This document shows, in pieces, positions 28,348 through 36,422 of a stretch of DNA of 64,000 nt. Source of the DNA: Gordonia jinghuaiqii. Its GTDB lineage: Bacteria > Actinomycetota > Actinomycetes > Mycobacteriales > Mycobacteriaceae. The position numbers and the translations under genes were made by a program. The stretch is from NCBI RefSeq assembly GCF_014041935.1, contig NZ_CP059491.1, positions 3,100,001-3,164,000 on the forward strand, read 5' to 3'. Position 1 is the first letter of the stretch; every line of letters starts with the position of its first letter. The notes under the pieces are model-generated. The model saw nothing but the letters and a program-made list of their open reading frames with translations. It did no database searches and was not told where the DNA came from.

Positions 28348-29218
28348 GGCCGGGTGACACCCACCCTGTGTCGCCGTGCGCACCGAGCTCACTGCGCACG
28401 ACGGACAAGTCCTCGGTGGCGCCCCGCATGCCGCCTGCCCTGCGCTGATGCCTGAATTCTTGACCGATTGTGCGCAGCACCCTCATTCCGTCACTCACCG
28501 CGTTCAGATTGCTCTCGCCGTGAATACGGTTGGCCTCGAAACTGTGCACCTCCGCGATCTGCATTCCGTTCACGGCAACGCGCACATTGATCAGCGTTTC
28601 GATCTCGAATCCATCGCCCCAATGAGGCAGCGAATCCCGTGTCGGGGGAAGCTGCATGACATCGAGGCAGTGACGCCAGAAAGCGTTGTAGCCGTAGCAC
28701 AAATCAGTGAACCGGCATTCGAACAGCGTGTTGACGATGCTGTTGAGCCCCCAGTTCCCGACACGCCGAACCCTCGTGATGTCCGCGCTGCCGCCGCCGG
28801 CGACGAAGCGCGACCCCTTGGCGAAGTCGGCACCGTCGACGAGCGCCGCGACGTACCGGGTGATCTCTTGCGGATCCGTGCTCCCGTCAGCATCGATCAT
28901 CACGATGATGTCACCGGAAGCCGCCTCGAAACCGCAGGCCAGCGCGTTGCCCTTACCTCGTCGAGATTGGGTCAGGTGCACAGCATCCGGCCAGAGTGAA
29001 CGACCGACGGCCACGGTGTCGTCCACCGAATGACCATCGACGAAGACGATCTCGTCTATGTCGGGTGGCATTCTGGCCGCGACGTGCGGGAGATTCCTCG
29101 CCTCATTCATCGCGGGTACCACCACTGAAACCGTCGGACGACGCGTTTTCGTCGACAGATGATCCCAAATACCGGAAACGGCGGTTTTTTCACCGTCGGT
29201 AATCTTTTCTTCCCCCAT
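28337..29218 (-). CDS. Family 2 glycosyltransferase, polyprenyl-phosphate sugar synthase type
   Basis: A 293-residue GT2 with the dolichyl-phosphate-mannose-synthase look: VSVVVPAMNEARNLPHV, then VDGHSVDDTV, the metal-binding MIDADGSTDP, and KGSRFVAGGGS. No transmembrane helices at the C-terminus, so it is probably a soluble or peripheral enzyme charging a polyprenyl phosphate. It is first in the operon, after a 486-base leader; AAGG precedes its ATG. Confidence 0.88.
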   Translation of the reverse strand: MGEEKITDGEKTAVSGIWDHLSTKTRRPTVSVVVPAMNEARNLPHVAARMPPDIDEIVFVDGHSVDDTVAVGRSLWPDAVHLTQSRRGKGNALACGFEAASGDIIVMIDADGSTDPQEITRYVAALVDGADFAKGSRFVAGGGSADITRVRRVGNWGLNSIVNTLFECRFTDLCYGYNAFWRHCLDVMQLPPTRDSLPHWGDGFEIETLINVRVAVNGMQIAEVHSFEANRIHGESNLNAVSDGMRVLRTIGQEFRHQRRAGGMRGATEDLSVVRSELGAHGDTGWVSPGHVG

Positions 29219-29704
29219 GGTTAAACCTTTTTCGTGGTCGACCAGAAATTATCCGCACTTCGCCGTCGACAACGTGACACACCCGCAACATCGCGGCGCG
29301 TCCGGTCGCGAAGATCGTTAGCAATACAAAGAGAGCCAACTCTGGGATCGTGGCCACGCAAGAACACTTCCCCCCATGAAAGGTCCCCCCCCTGCACGTG
29401 GCCGAATTAAATGTTGCACAGAACATGCCATCGCGCAATCTCATGGACGAAGATCACTCTCACGCCGAAAACCACGCCGACGAAGGTGCGCCACCATACC
29501 TTCTGAGTATTGTCGGAGTTCATAACCCTGTTCAGCGCAACATCTTTCGAACACACCGTGACGGTAGGTGTCGGTTCGGGGGTGCGTGAGCAGCCACGAT
29601 ATTCGTCCGTTCGGACCAGACCGAGATGGTCGCACTGCTCGGCGGCGGGATGGTCGGGACGCCGGCGAGAGTGATCTGAGAGGCGCCTGGCCGATCATCG
29701 GGTC
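29219..29704. other. AT-rich leader region upstream of the glycan operon
   Basis: 486 bases between the leftward glycan operon and the rightward methyltransferase, lower in GC than the rest of the window. Leftward it has two G-tracts (on the minus strand, about 29357-29364 before a short frame and 29386-29393), and a tiny frame at 29377-29318 (starts MGGSVLAWPRS, 19 codons). I could not fold a known riboswitch. Promoters for both directions are expected here. Confidence 0.45.
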
Positions 29705-30790
29705 ATGACCAGTTTTGTTCAACCAACGCAGAAGTCCGCGGACGAGTTCGCGGAACGATTCTTCGCCTCGGTCCTGGCAACCGCGGAGACCATGAGCGTC
29801 TATCTCGGTGACCGGCTCGGTTGGTATCGCTGCCTCGTCGACCACGGGCCCATGACGGCAGAGGACCTCGCGGGACGGACTGCAACCGACTCCCGGTATG
29901 CCCGCGAGTGGCTCGAGATGCAAGGCGCCTTCGGCATTCTCGACTGTGATCTCTCCGGCGATGCCGCCCGGTTCGGCATCTCCGCCGGGGTCGCGGAGGT
30001 ACTCACCGATTCGGCCAGCCTGTCGTACCTGGGTCCGTTGCCGCGGATGTTCGCGGCGTCGATGCGCCGGCTGCCCGAGTTGCTCGACGCCTATCGGAAC
30101 GGTGGCGGTGTCAGCTGGGAAGAACTCGGCGCCGACGCCCGCGAATGCCAGGCGGCGCTGAACCGGCCGTGGTTCGAGTCCAGGCTCGCCCCCGCGCTGG
30201 CCGGCGTCGCCCATCTGCACGCAAGGCTCTCCCGCCCAGGTACCCGGATCGCCGACATCGGTTTCGGCGCCGGTTACTCGACCATCGCTCTCGCCCTGGC
30301 CTACCCGGAAGCCACCTTCGTCGGCCTCGACATCGACGAGGCGTCGGTGCGGATGGCCCAGGACAACGCTGCCGCCGCCGGTGTCGCCGACCGGGTGCGG
30401 TTCCTCATCGCCGACGGGGACGAAGCCGGCACGCACGGACCCTTCGACGCCGCGTTCGCATTCGAGTGTCTGCACGACATGCCCCGCCCCGTCGAGGTGC
30501 TCGCCGCGGTCCGCGAATCTCTGGCTCCGGGAGCTCCGATGATCGTGATGGACGAGGCGGTGTCAGACGAATTCGCCGGTCCTGCTGACGATCTCGACAA
30601 GATCATGTACGGGTTCTCACTCTTCGTGTGCCTCCCCGACTCGATGAGCTCACCGCCGTCGGCGGCCACCGGGACGGTCTTGCGCACATCGACGCTGCGG
30701 GAGTATGCCCGCGACGCCGGGTACCAGGGCGTCGAGGTCCTGCCGATCGACGACTTCAGCTTCTTCCGTTTCTACGAGCTCGCCACGTAG
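29705..30790 (+). CDS. SAM-dependent methyltransferase with winged-helix N-terminus
   Basis: A 361-residue class I methyltransferase. The N-terminal ~100 residues form a dimerisation/winged-helix domain (HGPMTAEDLAGRTATDSRYAREWL), as in O-methyltransferases and in Rv-type 'transcriptional regulator' methyltransferases. The SAM site is IADIGFGAGYSTIALALAYP, with the acidic motif GLDIDEASVRMA and motif IV FAFECLHDMP. The substrate is unknown. It is divergent from the glycan operon, which suggests but does not show a connection. Confidence 0.85.
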   Translation: MTSFVQPTQKSADEFAERFFASVLATAETMSVYLGDRLGWYRCLVDHGPMTAEDLAGRTATDSRYAREWLEMQGAFGILDCDLSGDAARFGISAGVAEVLTDSASLSYLGPLPRMFAASMRRLPELLDAYRNGGGVSWEELGADARECQAALNRPWFESRLAPALAGVAHLHARLSRPGTRIADIGFGAGYSTIALALAYPEATFVGLDIDEASVRMAQDNAAAAGVADRVRFLIADGDEAGTHGPFDAAFAFECLHDMPRPVEVLAAVRESLAPGAPMIVMDEAVSDEFAGPADDLDKIMYGFSLFVCLPDSMSSPPSAATGTVLRTSTLREYARDAGYQGVEVLPIDDFSFFRFYELAT

Positions 30791-30863
30791 CCGGGCCCGA
30801 GGCCCGAGGCCCGAGTACGAGTTGTCCAGGACGAGCAATTCGCCGTGGGTGCCCAGTGCTCGG

Positions 30864-31637
30864 TCAGCGCCTCGACCGCCCGGCGGTCTCCCCCGCCAGG
30901 ATGCGGGTGTGCAGGTCGCTGACCGACCGTGCCGGATCGGTGCCGATGTCGGTCGCCAACCGCCGGCGGAGCCGCTGATAGGCGTCGAGCGCGTCCGCCG
31001 CCCGATCCATGCGCCACAGTGCAGTCATCACCCGCAGATGTAACCCCTCCCGGTACGGATGCTCCTCGACGAAGGGAATCAGTTTCTCGTATGCGTCGGC
31101 CGGACGCCCGAGTGCCACCAGGGCGTCAGCCGCCGTTTCTGCTCCACGGACCCGCCGCTCGAGAAGCGCCTGCACCTCGGCGCGAGCCCAGACCGAATCC
31201 GAGAACTCGCCGAACGGCGTTCCTCGCCAAAGCTTTTCGGCGTCGTCAAGCATTCCGACCGAGAGCTGCGGCTCGGACGAGACGATGCCCGCGGCTCGTC
31301 CCACGGTGTCGGTGAACAGCAGCGAGTCGATCTCGGCGCGGTCGACGAGGAGGGTGTAACCCGGTGCGGTGGTGACGATTCGGAGGCGGTCATCGGCCTG
31401 GCGCCGAGCCACCGTGCTGCGCAGCCGGAAGACGAGGTTGTGGACGCCCGACTCGGGATTGGCCGGCGGAGTGTCGGCCCACAGGATCTCGGCCAGCCAG
31501 TCCACGTCGGCGACCGCATTGGCACGCAACGCCAGCGCCGCGAGCAGACACCGGAGACGCGGTGTGCCGAACTGCGGTCGAGGCACACCCGCTTTGCCCG
31601 GTATGTCCACCGGGCCCAGCAGTGTGAGGCAGACCAT
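30864..31637 (-). CDS. SARP-like regulator with BTAD domain
   Basis: A 257-residue regulator made only of an OmpR-type winged helix (LTLLGPVDIPGKAG, LRCLLAALALRANAVADVDWLAEILW) and a bacterial transcriptional activation domain of helical repeats (LWRGTPFGEF, EHPYREGLHLRVMTALWRMDRAADALDAYQRLRRRLATDIGTDP, the last quoted in part). This is the minimal SARP layout that switches on antibiotic or secondary-metabolite genes in Streptomyces. Start is ATG 31637, 17 bases from the start of a divergent methyltransferase, the most likely target. Confidence 0.85.
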   Translation of the reverse strand: MVCLTLLGPVDIPGKAGVPRPQFGTPRLRCLLAALALRANAVADVDWLAEILWADTPPANPESGVHNLVFRLRSTVARRQADDRLRIVTTAPGYTLLVDRAEIDSLLFTDTVGRAAGIVSSEPQLSVGMLDDAEKLWRGTPFGEFSDSVWARAEVQALLERRVRGAETAADALVALGRPADAYEKLIPFVEEHPYREGLHLRVMTALWRMDRAADALDAYQRLRRRLATDIGTDPARSVSDLHTRILAGETAGRSRR

Positions 31638-31654
31638 GGCCCTATCATCGCAGG

Positions 31655-32503
31655 ATGGCCCCCAACCAGGAGGAATCTCCGCAATCGGCACCCAACCGGA
31701 CCCCGCGAATCCTGGGTGACGTCGACTCCACGACCAGCGACCGTGCCAGCAGATGGTGGTGGGACCACGACGCCGACAACTACCACGTCGAGCACGGCGA
31801 ATTCCTCGGCACCTACGCCGAGGGCGGCGACTTCGTGTGGTGCCCGGAGGGAGTGCGCGAATCGCAGGCGCGGCTACTCGGTGAGATCGCGGGTCGCGAC
31901 ATCCTCGAGATCGGGTGTGGGTCGGCGCCGTGCGCGCGGTGGCTCGCCGCGAACGGTGCTCACGCGGTGGGCGTCGACCTGTCGCGTCGCATGCTCGGCA
32001 TCGGCCTCGACGCGATGGCAGCCGAGGGGGTGCGCGTCCCGCTGATCCAGGCCACGGCCGAGGCACTGCCGTTCGCCCCGGAGTCGTTCGACGCCGCCTG
32101 CTCGGCGTTCGGCGCCATCCCGTTCGTCGCCGATTCGGCCGGGGTGATGGCCGAGGTGGCTCGCGTCTTGAAGCCCGGCGGCCGTTGGGTTTTCGCCGTG
32201 AACCATCCGATGCGCTGGATGTTCCTCGACGATCCGGGACCCGAGGGACTCACGGTGCGCATCCCGTACTTCAACCGCACGCCATACACCGAGACCGACT
32301 CGAACGGCGCACTCACCTACGTCGAGCACCATCGCACCATCGGCGATCGGGTACGCGAGCTGCGCGCAGCAGGCTTCATCCTCGACGACATCATCGAACC
32401 GGAGTGGCCGGACGGCTTCGACCGGGAATGGGGACAGTGGAGTCCGTTGCGCGGCAGCTACTTTCCCGGAACAGCGATCTTCTGCAGTCACAAAGCCGGG
32501 TGA
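31655..32503 (+). CDS. Class I SAM-dependent methyltransferase
   Basis: A 282-residue methyltransferase with SAM motif DILEIGCGSAPCARWLA near residue 85, the acidic GVDLSRRMLGIG, ATAEALPFAPESFD and motif III VLKPGGRWVFAVNHP. This is the Methyltransf_11 pattern, seen in small-molecule and lipid methyltransferases. N-terminal ~25 residues look disordered and the start may lie further in. The 17-base gap to the divergent SARP gene leaves room for only overlapping promoters. Confidence 0.87.
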   Translation: MAPNQEESPQSAPNRTPRILGDVDSTTSDRASRWWWDHDADNYHVEHGEFLGTYAEGGDFVWCPEGVRESQARLLGEIAGRDILEIGCGSAPCARWLAANGAHAVGVDLSRRMLGIGLDAMAAEGVRVPLIQATAEALPFAPESFDAACSAFGAIPFVADSAGVMAEVARVLKPGGRWVFAVNHPMRWMFLDDPGPEGLTVRIPYFNRTPYTETDSNGALTYVEHHRTIGDRVRELRAAGFILDDIIEPEWPDGFDREWGQWSPLRGSYFPGTAIFCSHKAG

Positions 32504-32510
32504 TTGGCCC

Positions 32511-33296
32511 TCAGAGCAGCTTCGACAGGAACGCCTTGGTTCGCTCCTCCTGAGGATTGGCGAGCAGCTCCCGCGGGTCGCCCTTCTCGACGACGACGCC
32601 GGCGTCCATGAAGACCAGCTGATCGGCGACCTCCCGCGCGAACCCCATCTCGTGGGTGACCACCATCATCGTCATGCCCGACGCGGCGAGCTCACGCATC
32701 ACATTGAGGACATCGCCGACGAGTTCGGGGTCGAGCGCCGAGGTCGGCTCGTCGAAGAGCATGAGCTTGGGGTCCATCGCCAATGCGCGGGCGATGGCGA
32801 CGCGCTGCTGCTGGCCGCCCGACAGCTGGGCCGGGTAGGCGTCGGCCCGGTCGGACAACCCGACCCGGTCCAGCAGATACCGCGCCTTCTCGACGGCCTC
32901 GGCCTTCTTCTGCCTCTTCACCCGCATCGGCGCCTCGATCACGTTCTCGAGGGCTGTGCGGTGCGAAAACAGGTTGAAATGCTGAAACACCATGCCGATG
33001 TCACGGCGTTGGGTGGCGGCGTCTTTGGCGCTCATCTCGTAGAGCTTGCCGCTGCGCTCGCGGTAACCGATCAGGTCACCGTCGACATAGAGCCGCCCGG
33101 CGTTGACGACCTCGAGATGGTTGACGCACCGCAGGAACGTCGACTTGCCCGACCCCGAGGGTCCGATGAGGCACAGCACCTCGCCACGCGCGACCTCCAG
33201 TGAGATGCCGTTGAGGACCTGCACCGAGCCGAAACTCTTGCATACACGTTCGGCGAGCACCATCGGCGTGCCGTTGGACAGATCTCCTGATGTCAT
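32511..33296 (-). CDS. Polar amino-acid ABC transporter, ATP-binding subunit
   Basis: 261-residue ATPase: Walker [11 protein letters not shown]-loop MVFQHFNLF, signature [15 protein letters not shown], Walker [15 protein letters not shown], His-loop [12 protein letters not shown]. The GlnQ/HisP pattern ([21 protein letters not shown]) marks a polar amino-acid importer. Its ATG overlaps the permease stop, and the order binding protein, permease, ATPase is that of a single operon. Confidence 0.92.
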   Translation of the reverse strand: MTSGDLSNGTPMVLAERVCKSFGSVQVLNGISLEVARGEVLCLIGPSGSGKSTFLRCVNHLEVVNAGRLYVDGDLIGYRERSGKLYEMSAKDAATQRRDIGMVFQHFNLFSHRTALENVIEAPMRVKRQKKAEAVEKARYLLDRVGLSDRADAYPAQLSGGQQQRVAIARALAMDPKLMLFDEPTSALDPELVGDVLNVMRELAASGMTMMVVTHEMGFAREVADQLVFMDAGVVVEKGDPRELLANPQEERTKAFLSKLL

Positions 33297-34252
33297 GATT
33301 TCTCTCCCCCGGCCGGTGCCGCGGCGCCGCCCGGCGCGGTGGCGGCGCCGTCGGCCATCGTCTTGAGTTGCCGCGCGGTGAGCGCCCGTGTCGCACCCTT
33401 GGCGTAGTACCGCTCGACGTAGAACTGGCCGACCATCAGGACGCTGGTGATGGCGAGGTACCAGGTCGAGGCGACGAGCAGCAGTGGGATCGGCTCGAAG
33501 ATCACTCCGGAGATGTCGCGCTGGCGACCGTACAGATCGAGCGTGAGCGGGACCGCGGCCACGAGGCTCGTGGTCTTGAGCATGCTGATCAGTTCGTTGC
33601 CGGTGGGCGGGATGATCACCCGCATCGCCTGCGGCAGGACCGTACGACGCATGGTCTGCGACCACGACATGCCCAGGGCCACCGAGGCCTCGGTCTGTCC
33701 CTCACCCACGGACGACACACCGGCCCGCACGATCTCGGCCATGTAGGCGGCCTCGTTGAGCCCGAGTCCGATGACCGCGAAAAGGAAAGCCGCGTTGAGG
33801 GTCTGGATGTCGAGCGAGACGAACTGGTGGACGAACGGGATGCCGAGGTCGATCTGTTTGTAGATCGCCGGGAACAGGCCCCAGAACACCAGCTGCACGT
33901 AGACCGGGGTGCCGCGGAAGATCCACAGGTACACCCACGCCGTTCCGCGCAGAACGGGGTTGGGACTCAGGCGCATGATCGCCAGCAGGACGCCGAGGAC
34001 GATCGCGATCGTCATCGACAGCACCGTCAGCGCGAGGGTGTAGCCGACACCCGACAGGATCCGAGAGTCGAAGAGGTAGTTGCCGTAGGTGCCCCACCCG
34101 TAGGCGTCGTTGGTCGCCGCGCCGTAGATGAACAGAGCAGCCAGGACGACGATGATGACCGCCGCGATCCACTGGCCGGGCCGACGCAGTGGCACCGCCT
34201 TGATCGGTTCGGGGTCGTCGGCCGGTGTGGTTGCGATCTGCGGTGTCGTCAT
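33293..34252 (-). CDS. Polar amino-acid ABC transporter, permease
   Basis: 319-residue membrane subunit of the HisMQ type with about six transmembrane helices. The EAA loop that contacts the ATPase reads [21 protein letters not shown]. The N-terminus has a ~35-residue cytoplasmic tail and the C-terminus an Ala/Gly-rich tail ([15 protein letters not shown]). It lies one base after the binding-protein gene. Confidence 0.92.
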   Translation of the reverse strand: MTTPQIATTPADDPEPIKAVPLRRPGQWIAAVIIVVLAALFIYGAATNDAYGWGTYGNYLFDSRILSGVGYTLALTVLSMTIAIVLGVLLAIMRLSPNPVLRGTAWVYLWIFRGTPVYVQLVFWGLFPAIYKQIDLGIPFVHQFVSLDIQTLNAAFLFAVIGLGLNEAAYMAEIVRAGVSSVGEGQTEASVALGMSWSQTMRRTVLPQAMRVIIPPTGNELISMLKTTSLVAAVPLTLDLYGRQRDISGVIFEPIPLLLVASTWYLAITSVLMVGQFYVERYYAKGATRALTARQLKTMADGAATAPGGAAAPAGGEKS

Positions 34253-34253
34253 G

Positions 34254-35204
34254 TCAGCTCACCGCGCCGTTGATCTCGGAGACATCGATTGCGCCCTCTT
34301 CCAGGCCCCAGTTGGCCGCGATCTCTTCATACTGTCCGTTGTCCATGAGGTATTGCACGGCTCGCTGCATCGCGAGCGCCAAGGATGAACCCTTGCGTAC
34401 GGCCCACCCGTAGGGGGCGGAGTCGAACACCGGGCCGGCAGGCTTCAACCGGCCCTTGGTGCGTTTGATCGCGTAGGCGGTGACCGGCGAATCGGCCGAC
34501 ATCGCGTCGACGCGACCCAGGATCAACGCGTTGACCGCCTCGTCCTGACTGTCGAACTTCACCTTGTCGATCGCCGGCTTGCCCGCCGCGACGCAGGCCT
34601 CGCTCTTGGCCGGGATCTCGTCGGTGTCCTCATAGGTGGTGGTCTGCACGGCGACGCGCAGTCCGCAGGCGTTGTCGGGATCGATGTCGTCGTCGTTGTC
34701 GGCGCCCTGAGCCCACTGCACCCCCGCGCTGTAGTAGGTGACGAAGTCGACCTGCTTCTCACGCTCGAGGGTGTCGGTGAACGAGGACATACCCACCTGG
34801 TAGGTACCGGCCTGCACCGACGGGATGATCGTGTCGAACTGCGACTCCTTGTACACCGGGGTCAGTCCCAGGACCTTGGCGACGGCGTTCATCAGGTCGA
34901 CGTCGTAACCGACGATCTTGCCGGACGCGTCCTTGTACTCGTTGGGCTGGTAGGGCACGTTCACCCCGACGACGAGGCGCCCGGTCCGTGCGATCTCCGG
35001 CGGAACGAGCGCGGCGATGTCGGGCACCTTCGCGACGTCGACGTCGATCGGGGTGACCTGGTTGGCGCTCTCGCGCGCCTCGTTGTCCACGCACCCGGTC
35101 ACCGCGAACACAAGTACCAGCAGCATCCCGAGGAGCCGGATGAGGTGACGGCGAGCCGAACGTTCCCCGTTGGCCCGGGCAAGCGGCGTAGAGGCCGGTG
35201 ACAC
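34254..35204 (-). CDS. Polar amino-acid ABC transporter, substrate-binding lipoprotein
   Basis: 316-residue family 3 solute-binding protein. The lipobox FAVTGC anchors it outside; the mature domain has LVVGVNVPYQPNEYKDASGKIVGYDVDL (in part), the ligand-site RGD-like region replaced by DTLEREKQVDFVTYY, and a hinge near SQDEAVNALILGRVDAM. The family binds Gln, Glu, His or Arg; the exact ligand is not readable. I chose GTG 35204 with AAGGGA upstream; the frame is open to 35285. Confidence 0.9.
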   Translation of the reverse strand: MSPASTPLARANGERSARRHLIRLLGMLLVLVFAVTGCVDNEARESANQVTPIDVDVAKVPDIAALVPPEIARTGRLVVGVNVPYQPNEYKDASGKIVGYDVDLMNAVAKVLGLTPVYKESQFDTIIPSVQAGTYQVGMSSFTDTLEREKQVDFVTYYSAGVQWAQGADNDDDIDPDNACGLRVAVQTTTYEDTDEIPAKSEACVAAGKPAIDKVKFDSQDEAVNALILGRVDAMSADSPVTAYAIKRTKGRLKPAGPVFDSAPYGWAVRKGSSLALAMQRAVQYLMDNGQYEEIAANWGLEEGAIDVSEINGAVS

Positions 35205-35281
35205 ACCACTTCCCTTCGTCAAGACCGTTCGAACGAACTCACTGTAGTTCGCATGTGGCATACCGGCTCGCCACCGGGGGT

Positions 35282-36406
35282 TCATGTGTGTTCGGATGTG
35301 CCGGCCGCCCCTTCGACGCGGGTCCGGACGACCTGCTGTGCCACCGCAGCCGCGAACCGGGTCGTCGATGCGGTGCCGCCCAGGTCCGCAGTGGCGACCG
35401 ACGTTGCGAGGGTGTCGGCGACCGCGGACTCCATTCGGCCCGCCACGGCGATCAGTGCCGCGTCATCGGTCATCAGTCCGTACCGCCGGAAGCCCATCGC
35501 GACCGAGGCGATCATCGCGACCGGGTTGGCGACGTCGCGGCCGGCGATGTCCGGGGCGGCGCCATGGGTCGCCTGTGCCATCACCTGGGTCTCCGAACAG
35601 TTGACCGACCCGGCGATGCCCAGTGACCCGGCCAGCTCACCGGCGAGGTCCGACAGGATGTCGCCGAACAGGTTCTCGGTGACGATGACGTCGAAGTCGG
35701 CGGGGCGTCGGACGAGTAGCGCCGCCATCGCGTCTACGTGCTGTTCGGTGACCTCGATCTCCGCGAACTCGGTCGCCACCTCCCGGCACACGTCCCGGAA
35801 AAGTCCCGTGGTCAGTCGGAGTACGTTCGCTTTGTGCACGATCGTCACCCGTCCGGGGCGTCCCGGCGCGGCACGGTCGGCTGCGGCGGCGAAGGCCACG
35901 CGCGCGATGCGCTCGCTGGCGGCACGCGTGACCAGTCCGACCGAGAGTGCGACGTCGGCGGTCGGCATGAACTCTCCGCTGCCGACGGCCATGTTGCGAT
36001 CGGCGTAGAGGCCCTCGGAGTTCTCCCGCACGATCAGCACATCGATGTCGGGCTTGACTGCCGGTACCCCCGAAAATGCCTTGGCAGGACGCAGATTGGC
36101 GAACAGTCCGTAGCGGGTTCGCAGGACCGCGCCCGGAGTGCGGGCGCTGTGCTGCGCCGGATACGACGCGGAGTCGTGCGGTCCGACGAGCCACAGACCC
36201 AGATCGTCGAGCGCCGACAGGGTTTCCGGCGGGACCGGGTCGTCGTGGGATTCGATGGCCGCGGCACCGAAAGGCAGCTCACACCAATCGATCTCGATTC
36301 CCTCCGCATGTGCGGCGGCATCGGCGACGGCGACCGCGGCCGGCACGATCTCCACGCCGATGCCGTCGCCGACGAGAACACCGATCCGTCTGGCGTTGTC
36401 GGGCAT
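35282..36406 (-). CDS. Isocitrate/isopropylmalate dehydrogenase family enzyme
   Basis: A 374-residue NAD(P)-dependent beta-decarboxylating dehydrogenase. Visible: LVGDGIGVEIVPAAV, LRTRYGLFANLRP (substrate-site Arg), DVLIVRENSEGLYADRN, the catalytic Lys in VTIVHKANVLR, and metal-site ENLFGDILSDLAGELAGSLG. The RENSEG loop suggests isocitrate or a tartrate/homoisocitrate-like substrate rather than strict isopropylmalate (LeuB), but this cannot be settled by eye. It ends 77 bases before the binding-protein start and begins 17 bases after polA's stop. Confidence 0.85.
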   Translation of the reverse strand: MPDNARRIGVLVGDGIGVEIVPAAVAVADAAAHAEGIEIDWCELPFGAAAIESHDDPVPPETLSALDDLGLWLVGPHDSASYPAQHSARTPGAVLRTRYGLFANLRPAKAFSGVPAVKPDIDVLIVRENSEGLYADRNMAVGSGEFMPTADVALSVGLVTRAASERIARVAFAAAADRAAPGRPGRVTIVHKANVLRLTTGLFRDVCREVATEFAEIEVTEQHVDAMAALLVRRPADFDVIVTENLFGDILSDLAGELAGSLGIAGSVNCSETQVMAQATHGAAPDIAGRDVANPVAMIASVAMGFRRYGLMTDDAALIAVAGRMESAVADTLATSVATADLGGTASTTRFAAAVAQQVVRTRVEGAAGTSEHT

Positions 36407-36422
36407 CAGGTGAGCCGCCCGC

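Noticed and set aside
29441..30475. Long leftward open frame over the methyltransferase
   Set aside because: The opposite strand encodes a clear SAM methyltransferase; the leftward product has no recognisable motif.
30790..30825. GGCCCGAG repeats after the methyltransferase as terminator
   Set aside because: Short direct repeats, not a stable hairpin with a T-run.
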